From: NORP181 sp047623555
Lineage (GTDB): Bacteria > Pseudomonadota > Alphaproteobacteria > Rhodobacterales > Rhodobacteraceae
Direction of reading: 5' to 3'
NCBI GenBank assembly: GCA_047623555.1
Contig: JBLHMP010000069.1
Span: forward strand, 1 to 22,170
DNA length: 22,170 nucleotides
Shown here: piece after piece, positions 7,087 through 14,295 of the stretch
How the letters are laid out: every line of letters starts with the position of its first letter
Numbering within the stretch: the first letter of the stretch is position 1
The notes under the pieces: model-generated
Seen by the model: only the letters and a program-made list of their open reading frames with translations
Told to the model about the DNA's origin: nothing
Databases searched by the model: none
Position numbers and translations under genes: made by a program

Positions 7087-7854
7087 ATGAGAATCAAAAC
7101 CGCAATTGCAATCACAAGTATCCTTGCCCTGACAGGCTGTAGCGCAAGTTCGGGAACTTGGGGTTGGTATGTAATCGATCCAACTACGAAGTCGGGTTAT
7201 AATAACATCCGATTCCTTCTGAACGGCTTTGGCGCCACAATACTATTGTCGCTTATTGCTGCATTCCTGTCGATGGCCATCGGTATAATAGTGGCGCTTC
7301 CGGGCATGTCAGCCAATCGTTGGATAAGAATTCCATCACGTATTTATATTGAGTTTGTGCGTGCTATACCACTATTGCCAATGCTCTTTTGGGTGTTTTA
7401 TGGGCTGCCTATCGTGTTGAAATCAATGGGCATCAATGTCAGTATCGATGCATTCTGGGGTGCGATCATTACTCTTGCGATTTCAGACAGCGCATTCACA
7501 GCTGAAATCTATCGCTCGGGCATCCAGTCGATCAGTAAAGGTCAGACTGAAGCGGCGAAGACAGTGGGTCTGAACTATATCCAGACGATGCGGTACGTGA
7601 TCTTACCGCAGGCGATTAAACGTATTCTGCCGCCACTGGCTAACCAGTTTATCTATATCGTGAAGATGTCGGCGTTTGCTTCGGTAATCGGCATGCAAGA
7701 ACTGACCCGTCGTGCAAACGAATTGGTTGTGACTGAATATCGTCCGCTCGAAATCTATTCGCTGCTGATCCTCGAATATCTGGTGCTCGTCCTTATCATC
7801 AGCTTCTTTGTTCGGTGGCTGGAACGCAAAATGGGCTCCGACGAGAGCAGGTAA
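7087..7854 (+). CDS. Polar amino acid ABC transporter permease with N-terminal lipobox-like segment
   Basis: Inner-membrane permease of 255 residues with several hydrophobic segments. It carries the ABC permease EAA loop around EAAKTVGLNYIQTMRYVILP, which contacts the ATPase. Unusually, the first 18 residues (MRIKTAIAITSILALTGC) read like a lipoprotein signal peptide with Cys18 in an LTGC lipobox. A short WGWYVIDPTTKSGYNN linker precedes the first conventional membrane helix. The start at 7087 follows a run of G at 7076-7079; an in-frame ATG at 7039 lies inside the ATPase gene. Only one permease gene is present, so it would act as a homodimer. Its stop codon directly abuts the stop codon of the converging creatininase gene. 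Confidence 0.92.
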   Translation: MRIKTAIAITSILALTGCSASSGTWGWYVIDPTTKSGYNNIRFLLNGFGATILLSLIAAFLSMAIGIIVALPGMSANRWIRIPSRIYIEFVRAIPLLPMLFWVFYGLPIVLKSMGINVSIDAFWGAIITLAISDSAFTAEIYRSGIQSISKGQTEAAKTVGLNYIQTMRYVILPQAIKRILPPLANQFIYIVKMSAFASVIGMQELTRRANELVVTEYRPLEIYSLLILEYLVLVLIISFFVRWLERKMGSDESR

Positions 7855-8580
7855 TTACTGCGTAAATGAAACGAAATCGGCGGCCATTTCCTGGGCTGCC
7901 GTTTCCACCAACTGGGCCCCATGTTCAGGCCGCGCTAATCCCGAATGCGACCCAACCCGACCATCTGGAAAATCACGACGATGTTCATCAGGCGCGCCAT
8001 GTTTGTCACCCGCATGTGCCCGAATATATTCGGGCGACAGTTTGCGCGGCGCACCCATTTCTGGGTCTTCAATCAGGCGGTGTGTATGCTGAGTGATCGA
8101 AACTTCGGACGGGGTCGCATGCATACCTTCCCAATCGCCATACCATTTTGTACGCAGCGCATTTGTGTGTTCAAGGTCCCACCAGTTGCGAATGTGAACA
8201 TCAGCGTTAATCCCATCAGCCGCCGCGCGCAGCGGTGCGATGTTGGCACCATGCCCATTCAGAATATAGATTTTCCCAAACCCGTGATGGGCCAAACCCA
8301 ACATCACTTGATGCGCAAGCGCGGTATAAACTTCAACCGTCAACGAAACACTGCCGGGAAAGCTCATGTTAAATGGGGCAGGGGCATATGCCAGTTCGGG
8401 GGCGACGATGGCCCCACATTGATCGGCCGCACGCCAGGCAATTTCGCGCGTGCAAATCACATCTGTTCCAATCAGACCAATCGGTCCATGTTGTTCAATC
8501 GACCCCGTCGGCAGTATCACACCACGGTTGGAGGCAAGATAAGCTTCGACCTCAAGCCAAGTCATTTCTTCGAGTTTCAT
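7855..8580 (-). CDS. Creatininase-family metal-dependent amidohydrolase
   Basis: Creatininase-family hydrolase of 241 residues, predicted cytoplasmic, with no signal peptide. Metal ligands match creatininase spacing exactly: E29 and H31 in SIEQHG and D40 in GTD correspond to Glu34, His36 and Asp45 of the Pseudomonas enzyme. H110 in LNGHGAN and the later MHATPSEVS segment supply the remaining site residues. Members hydrolyse cyclic amides such as creatinine (an imidazolidinone), formamides and some keto-sugars. True creatininase function is not established. The gene converges with the permease with zero intergenic bases and diverges from the CMD-like gene across 44 bp. Next to a urocanase, a role in opening an imidazolone- or hydantoin-like ring is an attractive but untested idea. 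Confidence 0.85.
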   Translation of the reverse strand: MKLEEMTWLEVEAYLASNRGVILPTGSIEQHGPIGLIGTDVICTREIAWRAADQCGAIVAPELAYAPAPFNMSFPGSVSLTVEVYTALAHQVMLGLAHHGFGKIYILNGHGANIAPLRAAADGINADVHIRNWWDLEHTNALRTKWYGDWEGMHATPSEVSITQHTHRLIEDPEMGAPRKLSPEYIRAHAGDKHGAPDEHRRDFPDGRVGSHSGLARPEHGAQLVETAAQEMAADFVSFTQ

Positions 8581-8624
8581 AATCCTAGCTATCCCGCAAA
8601 CACATCAAAAAAGAAAGTCAAATC

Positions 8625-8963
8625 ATGAGCTGGTCACAATTCTTGAACGAAACCATGGGCCGCATCGGCGCGTTTCAAAAACAGACACCTGATACATTCG
8701 CGGGTTTCAATGCGATGGGCGTTGCTGCCAAGAAACCTGGTGCGTTGGACGAAAAAACCAAAGAACTGATCGCCTTGGGGATCGCAATTTCGACCCGCTG
8801 CGATAGTTGCATTGGTTTTCATATCAAATCATTGGTGCGGCTGAAAACGACCCGCGATGAGCTGTGCGAAGCCCTCGCGATGATCTCTTATATGGGGGGT
8901 GGCCCGTCAATTGCATACAGTGCCAAAGCACTTGAAGCATATGACGAGTTTACCCACAGTTGA
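8625..8963 (+). CDS. Carboxymuconolactone decarboxylase/AhpD-like protein
   Basis: 112-residue all-helical protein of the CMD/AhpD family. The AhpD-type redox/proton-relay motif C59-x2-C62-x3-H66 (RCDSCIGFH) is intact, followed by the typical ALAMISYMGGGPS helix. Such small proteins act as alkylhydroperoxidase-like reductases or, in the related CMD branch, as decarboxylases; those with CxxC usually belong to the redox group. It is divergent from the creatininase gene with only 44 bp between starts, and its stop lies one base from the end of the convergent pseudogene. It has no strong ribosome site; AAGAAAG lies a little upstream of the start. Confidence 0.88.
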   Translation: MSWSQFLNETMGRIGAFQKQTPDTFAGFNAMGVAAKKPGALDEKTKELIALGIAISTRCDSCIGFHIKSLVRLKTTRDELCEALAMISYMGGGPSIAYSAKALEAYDEFTHS

Positions 8964-8964
8964 T

Positions 8965-9653
8965 TTAAGAGACGCTAATCTGTGCAAGCGCACCAGATTG
9001 TGCCCGCAAAATTACCGTCGAAAAGTTTTTGGTCGCCGAATAGATGACCATATAACGACCGGTCAAATGGGCATCCGAATGGATCGCCCACGGCGTCATT
9101 AGAACGCCAAAACCAAAGGGGACTTAAAGGTGCTGACCTTTTTGATCACTGGTTCCATTGATAAGATAACCATCCGCTTGTTCGTCTAACGGCATGTGAA
9201 AATGGGGGCGATCATGCACCTCTAAGTACTCACCGCCGCCGTATTCTGCGTTGAATAGATAGTTGACGGCATAGGATTGACCGACAGAAGTAACCGTAAT
9301 CGGCAAAGGTGCGTCTGCCTGGAAATCAAGCGCGCCGCCCAGTGGGACAAGCCGCGATTCATAGTATGACAAGTGTTCAGGTCAACTTTGCTGTTCCAGT
9401 GACCAGCAAGAACTGTATGTGGCGGCTCAATGGCATCTGGCAGATCAGGGATGTTGGCATCAGGTGCCAATGTCATGCCCGTCATATCAAGGGTATATTT
9501 TTCCTTGGGATGCACATGTCCTAAGAAATGTTCAGTTCGCATAAACGCATCGTCGGAAGTCCCTGCACGATCAACTATCAAAGTTTGTAAATCACGCTTA
9601 ATCTCAATCGGAAGCCGACGGATGGGCGCAAGGATGTCGTGTTCGGGTGTCAT
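8965..9653 (-). pseudogene. Broken cupin-like protein gene (frameshift plus in-frame stop)
   Basis: One coherent protein can be read across two lesions. From the ATG at 9653 the frame runs to about 9383. Restoring one missing base in the 9376-9383 stretch turns VDLNT into VDLEHLSYYESRLVPLGG and continues the protein in the next frame. That frame meets a TAA at 9124-9126 (after DQKGQHL) but then continues with sensible protein (VPFGFGVLMTPWAIHSDAHL, then TGRYMVIYSATKNFSTVILR) to a stop at 8965. The repaired product would be about 228 residues. EVHDRPHFHMPLDE resembles a cupin metal-binding motif. I do not recognise the specific family. Two independent lesions make a sequencing error unlikely, though either alone could be one. 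Confidence 0.75.
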
Positions 9654-9776
9654 GTGGGGTCTAAATATTTTGAGTGAATGATGTACGCAGCAATAGACTG
9701 CGCCACCACTCTGATACTTAGGAAACGATTTGCGTCATATACCGTACTACTTCACTCAAGAATAAGCGATGCTAAT

Positions 9777-9796
9777 GGGCGGGCCATCACCCGCCC
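9777..9796 (-). terminator. Probable terminator of frmA
   Basis: GGGCGGG (9777-9783) pairs perfectly with CCCGCCC (9790-9796) around a 6-nt loop, 7 bp past the frmA stop. The minus-strand sequence after the stem is only moderately T-rich (ATTAGCATCGCTTATTC), so it is a GC-rich hairpin with a weak U tract. Confidence 0.65.
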
Positions 9797-9802
9797 TAAT
9801 GC

Positions 9803-10915
9803 TCAATATTCTACGACAGCACGGATGGATTTACCTTGGTGCATCAGTTCAAAGCCGTGATTGATTTCGTCCAATGTTAGTTTGTGCGTGATCATCGGAT
9901 CGATCTCGATTTTGCCGTCCATGTACCAATCGACGATCTTAGGCACATCGGTGCGGCCAGACGCGCCGCCAAAGGCCGTCCCACGCCAACTGCGCCCGGT
10001 GACCAGTTGGAATGGGCGCGTCGATATTTCTGCGCCGGCAGGGGCCACGCCAATGATGATGCTCTCGCCCCACCCTTTATGCGCGGCCTCAAGCGCTGTG
10101 CGCATGACATTCACGTTGCCTGTGGCGTCAAACGTGTAATCTGCGCCGCCATTTGTCAATTCGACCAAATGCGCAACCAGATCGCCATCTACCTTTGACG
10201 GGTTCACGAAGTCGGTCATGCCGAAGCGCGTAGCCATCTCAATCTTACCGTCATTCAAGTCGACGCCAACGATTTGGTCAGCCCCAGCCAAGCGCAAACC
10301 TTGGATCACATTCAGGCCAATTCCGCCCAAACCAAAGACAATCGCACGGCTACCAATCTCGACTTTGGCGGTGTTAATCACAGCACCGATGCCCGTGGTC
10401 ACACCGCAACCAATGTAGCAAATCTTATCAAACGGGGCGTCTTTGCGGACCTTTGCCAATGCAATTTCCGGCACAACTGTGTGGTTGGCGAACGTAGAGC
10501 AGCCCATGTAATGGTGGATCGGCGTGCCATCGAGCATGGAAAAACGCGTGGACCCATCAGGCAACAAACCGGCCCCTTGGGTGGAGCGAATGGCCTGACA
10601 CAGGTTTGTTTTGGGGTTCAGGCAATAGTCACATTCACGACATTCTGGCGTATAAAGCGGGATCACGTGATCGCCAACTTCAAGGCTGGTAACACCTTCG
10701 CCAATCTCAATCACGACGCCCGCACCTTCGTGGCCAAGGATCGCAGGGAAGATACCTTCAGGATCATCGCCAGACCGGGTGAATTCATCGGTATGGCACA
10801 GGCCAGTTGCTTTGATCTCAACCAAAACCTCGCCCGCGCGCGGGCCCTCAAGGTTAACTTCCATTACGGTGAGCGGTTTTCCGGCTTCAAGTGCCACAGC
10901 AGCGCGAGTTCTCAT
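9803..10915 (-). CDS. frmA: S-(hydroxymethyl)glutathione dehydrogenase / class III alcohol dehydrogenase
   Basis: Zinc- and NAD-dependent enzyme of 370 residues that oxidises S-hydroxymethylglutathione (spontaneous adduct of formaldehyde and glutathione) to S-formylglutathione; cytoplasmic. Catalytic zinc ligands are C40 in GLCHTD and H62/E63 in GHEGAG, with the third cysteine further on. The structural zinc is bound by C92, C95, C98 and C106. The Rossmann motif GLGGIGLNVIQG is followed by VGVD, the acidic residue selecting NAD. The name adhI or flhA is used in related alphaproteobacteria. No S-formylglutathione hydrolase gene is adjacent. It has its own promoter and terminator, so it is monocistronic. 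It could deal with formaldehyde released by the Rieske oxygenase, but it is also a general housekeeping detoxifier. Confidence 0.95.
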   Translation of the reverse strand: MRTRAAVALEAGKPLTVMEVNLEGPRAGEVLVEIKATGLCHTDEFTRSGDDPEGIFPAILGHEGAGVVIEIGEGVTSLEVGDHVIPLYTPECRECDYCLNPKTNLCQAIRSTQGAGLLPDGSTRFSMLDGTPIHHYMGCSTFANHTVVPEIALAKVRKDAPFDKICYIGCGVTTGIGAVINTAKVEIGSRAIVFGLGGIGLNVIQGLRLAGADQIVGVDLNDGKIEMATRFGMTDFVNPSKVDGDLVAHLVELTNGGADYTFDATGNVNVMRTALEAAHKGWGESIIIGVAPAGAEISTRPFQLVTGRSWRGTAFGGASGRTDVPKIVDWYMDGKIEIDPMITHKLTLDEINHGFELMHQGKSIRAVVEY

Positions 10916-10960
10916 TGTGTATACCTATATATATATGTGTGGTCATAAAGTTTGTTGAAA

Positions 10961-10989
10961 TTTATATGACGGAGCGCTGTAGCGGTCAA
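10961..10989 (-). promoter_or_regulatory. Sigma70-type promoter of frmA
   Basis: On the minus strand TTGACC (10989-10984), a 17-bp spacer and TATAAA (10966-10961) form a near-consensus promoter. The predicted transcript start is near 10954, leaving about 38 nt of leader with an AT dinucleotide run and only a weak ribosome site. Confidence 0.75.
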
Positions 10990-11036
10990 GGTCGGCGCGT
11001 GGCTCTTCTTAGAGTTATGACTGAATCTGATGTTTC

Positions 11037-11189
11037 GGAGATTTGAAGGTCGGTGGCGTAGAGAAATTTCCTATAACAGATGTTCGCCCGAGCCAATTTT
11101 CGGACCTTATTAGGGCGCTGGCCATGGTCAAACTGACCACAGCACGTGCCAACTTGGTGTGCGCAATGAAGGTCTATCTGACCAAATAG
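11037..11189 (+). pseudogene. Degenerate fragment resembling the N-terminal region of aspartase/class II fumarase
   Basis: The 358-bp gap between frmA and the SGNH gene holds no intact gene. On the + strand one frame from about 11037 to a TAG at 11187-11189 reads GDLKVGGVEKFPITDVRPSQ and then FSDLIRALAMVKLTTARAN. This closely resembles the early aspartate ammonia-lyase/fumarase segment (pattern LGELKVP ... AVENFPI ... LIRALAMVKKAAARAN). The usual residues between the two halves (around AxAYYGxQT) are missing, and the downstream sequence is nonsense. I read it as a short, internally deleted relic. The identification rests on memory of the family pattern, not on an alignment. The rest of 11190-11273 shows nothing except a small AT-rich inverted repeat. 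Confidence 0.5.
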
Positions 11190-11244
11190 CTGCTTTTTGG
11201 ATCATACAGTCTTGGCAGTTCTCCAACTTTCAGAAACATCCGAG

Positions 11245-11264
11245 AAATTACGTTGATGTAATTT
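11245..11264. other. AT-rich inverted repeat after the SGNH hydrolase gene
   Basis: AAATTAC and GTAATTT (7-bp arms, 6-nt loop) lie 10 bp beyond the SGNH stop on the minus strand. The stem is weak and has no U tract after it. A transcript-end role is possible only. Confidence 0.25.
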
Positions 11265-11273
11265 AGTTTGAAA

Positions 11274-12053
11274 TCATTTCGACCGTGCAATCAGGGCTTC
11301 TACTTGGGCCAATTCAATCTGTGAAAACATCGCAACAGGTGGTGCAACCACGTTGTCCTCGTCAAAAATATATCTATAAAAAACCAAGCTTGCCACGTAG
11401 GAACCCTCTGACGATAGGTGCGCACGATCAATGCTATAGAGCCTTTTAGCTAGCTTTGGATTTTCTGCCCAAAGAGACTGAAACACCAGCCCAACTGGCA
11501 CCAATCCAATCTCATTGCGCCTCGCAGCGGCGCCATAACCAGCAGCGAGACGATTCTGCATTTTTTCATAGGTGCCGATCAATGAAGCGAACCGCCGCGA
11601 TCCCCCATCATATCCCCATGTCATAAACAGTAAAGGCTCCGCTTTGTTCCGCCTGACCATCGCAACTAATGTTTCGACCGCCTCATAAAATTCAGTGACA
11701 TAGGGTGCTGGCAGCGCTGGTTTTTGGCTTTGCTCTTGCAAGACGACGTAGTCCCAGTCAGCATGGTTAACCGTCCGGGCAAGGATGCGGCTGCCAGTGT
11801 AGTCGATCAACTCAGCATTGCCCGCAGTGAAGAATTCAACCTGCCCAGCGTCATACCCACCTTCTGCAAGCAGTCCAGGCAAATAAGTGGCGATGTGTCC
11901 GGTAAAGCTATTTCCCACGAACAGAACGCGGTTTGTAGACTTTGGTGATGCCGCGTGTATCGTATCGCGCCAATCATCAGCCGCAGTTTGTGAGCCAAAG
12001 AAAGCAGCTGCGCAAGCTGTGATGATATATAGTCGATAAAGGATGCGTGACAT
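11274..12053 (-). CDS. Exported SGNH/GDSL-type hydrolase-like protein
   Basis: 259 residues with a probable Sec signal peptide (hydrophobic residues about 4-20, cleavage near TAA-DD at 25). Block I of the SGNH fold is visible as VLFVGNSFT with candidate nucleophile S49. The C-terminal D209-x2-H212 in IDRAHLSSEGSY fits the catalytic Asp/His block, and VVLQEQSQKP resembles the middle region of this family. Related proteins hydrolyse esters on carbohydrates or lipids in the periplasm; the substrate is unknown here. The gene stands alone, flanked by a gene relic on one side and IS debris on the other, and is transcribed from within 12054-12158. No good promoter was recognised. Confidence 0.7.
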   Translation of the reverse strand: MSRILYRLYIITACAAAFFGSQTAADDWRDTIHAASPKSTNRVLFVGNSFTGHIATYLPGLLAEGGYDAGQVEFFTAGNAELIDYTGSRILARTVNHADWDYVVLQEQSQKPALPAPYVTEFYEAVETLVAMVRRNKAEPLLFMTWGYDGGSRRFASLIGTYEKMQNRLAAGYGAAARRNEIGLVPVGLVFQSLWAENPKLAKRLYSIDRAHLSSEGSYVASLVFYRYIFDEDNVVAPPVAMFSQIELAQVEALIARSK

Positions 12054-12158
12054 GGAAATTATTCTTTCGTGGATGACGAGTTATTTCATTAACCTTTAGG
12101 TGATTTAGACAAGTGCCAAACAACGGGTATCGTACCGCGGCGAAAAGCAAAAAAGAGC

Positions 12159-12177
12159 AGGTAAATCCCGTTTACCT
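12159..12177. terminator. Hairpin terminator, possibly bidirectional
   Basis: AGGTAAA (12159-12165) pairs with TTTACCT (12171-12177) around TCCCG. T-rich sequence follows in both directions (TATTTTTGC on +, GCTCTTTTTTGC on -). It overlaps the stop codon of the DUF983 remnant by one base and would end transcripts from that side. Confidence 0.7.
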
Positions 12178-12380
12178 TATTTTTGCTTACCAAAACCGTG
12201 CATACGTTTGGCCCATTGAAAGGCAATAAAGCCCCCTTTGACGCTTGGCAGCATGGCGAAGCATAGGACCAAACAAATTGGGATCAAAGCTGCAATCATT
12301 GTCAAAGGATCACGCCCTAATGGCTCGAACAAGAAATGAAACAAGATACCTGCGATATGAGCTACCATCAGGACCACTAT
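12177..12380 (-). pseudogene. C-terminal fragment of a DUF983 membrane protein
   Basis: About 67 residues, from IVVLMVAHIAGILFHFLFEP to KGGFIAFQWAKRMHGFGKQK. This matches the end of DUF983 family proteins: two membrane helices, a VKG motif and the terminal QWAxRMHGF. The N-terminal half of the family, with its CPxC...CxxC zinc-ribbon-like segment, is absent. Instead the frame runs directly into transposase sequence (ADALHC) at about 12380, so the open frame 12177-12479 with a GTG start is a chimera. No missing half is found on the far side of the transposase, so the insertion was accompanied by deletion. Function of intact DUF983 proteins is not well known. Confidence 0.75.
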
Positions 12381-12879
12381 ACAATGCAGCGCGTCCGCCG
12401 TCACGACCTTGCCTCGCAGCTTGACCAGACCAAGAATTTCCCGCGCGGCTTCCAATTCACCGCCATTGTCAACGGCCACGGGTGCGCGCGGTCTCGCCCT
12501 TGTCGCGCGAAGCTTTGCCGTCCGTAGCCCGGCAGGGGTTTGCTTTCAAAGCCCGAGAGGAGATTGCGATCACATCGCCCTCAGCGAGCAGGGCCGTGAT
12601 CTTCGCCAGCACCTGCCCAAAGGCCGCGTCCAGTGCCTTTGGGTCGATCCTCCGAAACAGGGTCGAAAAGGTGTCATGCGGTGGGATCGAATGCCTGAGG
12701 TTCAGGAAGCCCTTGAAAGCATGCACTTTTGACCGGCCAAAGGCGACCATCTCGGCACAACTCGTCGCGCCGCAAAGCACGGCTAGAAATCCCACGACCA
12801 GCAATTCGCAAAAGTCGCGGCGAGTATTTCTGGCCAGTGAATCGGGGACATCATCAAATGCGGTGAGGAAGGTTTCCAT
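12381..12879 (-). mobile_element. ISAs1-family transposase remnant, truncated and rearranged
   Basis: From the ATG at 12879 the frame reads METFLTAFDDVPDS, RRDFCELLVVGFLAVLCGAT, CAEMVAFGRSK, then RHSIPPHDTFSTLFRRIDPK. This is the classic N-terminus of ISAs1 (H-repeat associated) DDE transposases. After DVIAI the usual IDGK segment with the first catalytic Asp is disturbed: SSRALKANPCRAT precedes DGKASRDKGE. The frame then stops at 12469-12471. A second frame continues with GGELEAAREILGL and GKVVTADALHC, the family sequence further on, so about 20 residues and the frame are lost between them. At ADALHC the transposase ends abruptly in DUF983. The C-terminal half with the remaining catalytic residues is missing, so it is inactive. 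I could not define terminal inverted repeats or target duplications in 12880-12996. Confidence 0.88.
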
Positions 12880-12996
12880 GCGCGGTTCGGGCTCCAAAAG
12901 GGTGGTTCATCCCTCAAGAATCCATCCGTCCGATAGCCGCAAGACCTGTCAGATCAGCTCAAATCGCATATGCGCTTCACCTGACCTAAACAGCGC

Positions 12997-14238
12997 CTAT
13001 TCACTGTCAGCAGCCAATTCGGCCAATGACAGGCAAAGCCGGGTCGCTATGGCCATGTCCTGAACGGAAATCCATTCAAGCGGCCCGTGAATGTTCTGCA
13101 TTCCGGTAAATATGTTGGGGGTCGGCACGCCCATTTCGGTCAACCGTGACCCATCTGTGCCGCCTCGGATCGGGACAGAAACAGGTTCTATTCCAAGGCT
13201 TTGGGCGGCTTTGCGGGCAATTTCAACCGGCGTCATGTCGTTTTCCAGCCAGTATCGCATGTTGCGGTATTGTGGCCGGATCGCACAGGTGATTTCGCAG
13301 CGTGGTTCCATTGCCTGAATGGTGGCGCAAACCTGTTTCACCAGCTCGCCCTTGGCGGCAAGACCTTCGCGTTCAAAATCGCGTAGGATCAATTTGATGG
13401 TCATTTCTGATGATCCACCGGTCATATCGGTGGTGTGAATGAACCCTTCAAGCCCCTCAGTAACTTCGGGTGTCATTGTCACCTGGGGCAAGGTCGAAAT
13501 TATCTTGCTGGCAATATGGATGGCGTTGACAATCTTGTCTTTGGCAAGGCCCGGATGGATCGAAACGCCTGAAATCTTGATCTCAGCACCATCGGCCGAA
13601 AAACTTTCAAATTCTATTTCACCCACCTTCCCACCATCAAAAGTATAGGCAAAATCGGCGGCTATTTCAGTGGCCAGTGCTTTGCCAACTCCGCGACCGA
13701 TTTCTTCGTCCGGGGTAAAGGCAATGCGGATGGGGCCATGCGGGATTTCGGGATGGTGCAACAAATGACGCGCGGCCGTCATGATGATTGCAACGCCTGC
13801 CTTGTCGTCAGCGCCCAACAACGTGGTGCCCGAAGCCGTGATAATATCCTGCCCGACCTTTGTCGCCAGATAGGGATAGTCCTGCGGCGAGAGCACAAGC
13901 TCGGGGGCGTCCGGAAAGGTAATATCGCCGCCATTGTAGCCACGGATCGTCCGAGGTTTAACGCCGGTTGCATTAAATTGTGGGGCGGTATCGACATGCG
14001 CAACAAGGCCGATTGTTGGTCCCTCGGCATTGCCGGGGATGGTGGCCAGCACGACGCCGTAATCCGTTAGCGTGACGTCCTGTGCGCCGATCTCGGTAAG
14101 TTCAGTTTGCAGAAGGCGCAGCATATCAAGCTGGATATGGGTGCTTGGCGCGGAACTGGAATTCTCGTCGCTTTGGCTGTCGATGGCCGCATAACGCGTC
14201 AGTCTGTCCTGTAGTTCTTGATCAAATGAGTTTGCCAT
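12997..14238 (-). CDS. pepT: Peptidase T (tripeptide aminopeptidase)
   Basis: Cytoplasmic M20-family dizinc aminopeptidase of 413 residues that removes the N-terminal residue of tripeptides. Metal and catalytic residues are H81/D83 (AHVDTAP), D144 (LLGADDKAG, bridging region D144/D145), E178/E179 (TPDEEIGRG) and the C-terminal H384 (NIHGPLEW). Length and motifs are standard for PepT. It lies 57 bp downstream of the DUF4387 gene on the same strand, so it may be the last gene of the tct-atuA operon or have its own start in that gap. No terminator was recognised downstream, where the transposase debris begins. Confidence 0.94.
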   Translation of the reverse strand: MANSFDQELQDRLTRYAAIDSQSDENSSSAPSTHIQLDMLRLLQTELTEIGAQDVTLTDYGVVLATIPGNAEGPTIGLVAHVDTAPQFNATGVKPRTIRGYNGGDITFPDAPELVLSPQDYPYLATKVGQDIITASGTTLLGADDKAGVAIIMTAARHLLHHPEIPHGPIRIAFTPDEEIGRGVGKALATEIAADFAYTFDGGKVGEIEFESFSADGAEIKISGVSIHPGLAKDKIVNAIHIASKIISTLPQVTMTPEVTEGLEGFIHTTDMTGGSSEMTIKLILRDFEREGLAAKGELVKQVCATIQAMEPRCEITCAIRPQYRNMRYWLENDMTPVEIARKAAQSLGIEPVSVPIRGGTDGSRLTEMGVPTPNIFTGMQNIHGPLEWISVQDMAIATRLCLSLAELAADSE

Positions 14239-14295
14239 GGGGCCCCCGGTTTGTTGCCGAAATAGGGGGTCGGCGCGTGGGTGATGTCAATGGTT

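Noticed and set aside
7945..8628. Long + strand frame (227 codons) opposite the creatininase gene
   Set aside because: The creatininase frame has all metal-site motifs, while this one has no family features and overlaps the start of the CMD-like gene.
10926..10936. AT dinucleotide run upstream of frmA as a repeat or origin element
   Set aside because: It is a short leader stretch a few bases long within a defined promoter region, with no iterons or other origin signals.
10274..10948. Long + strand frame opposite frmA
   Set aside because: It is a shadow of a strongly conserved dehydrogenase gene and no domain is recognisable.
12965..12974. CGCATATGCG palindrome as an IS end or operator
   Set aside because: It is a short self-complementary decamer with no partner copy on the other side of the transposase remnant; chance is likely.
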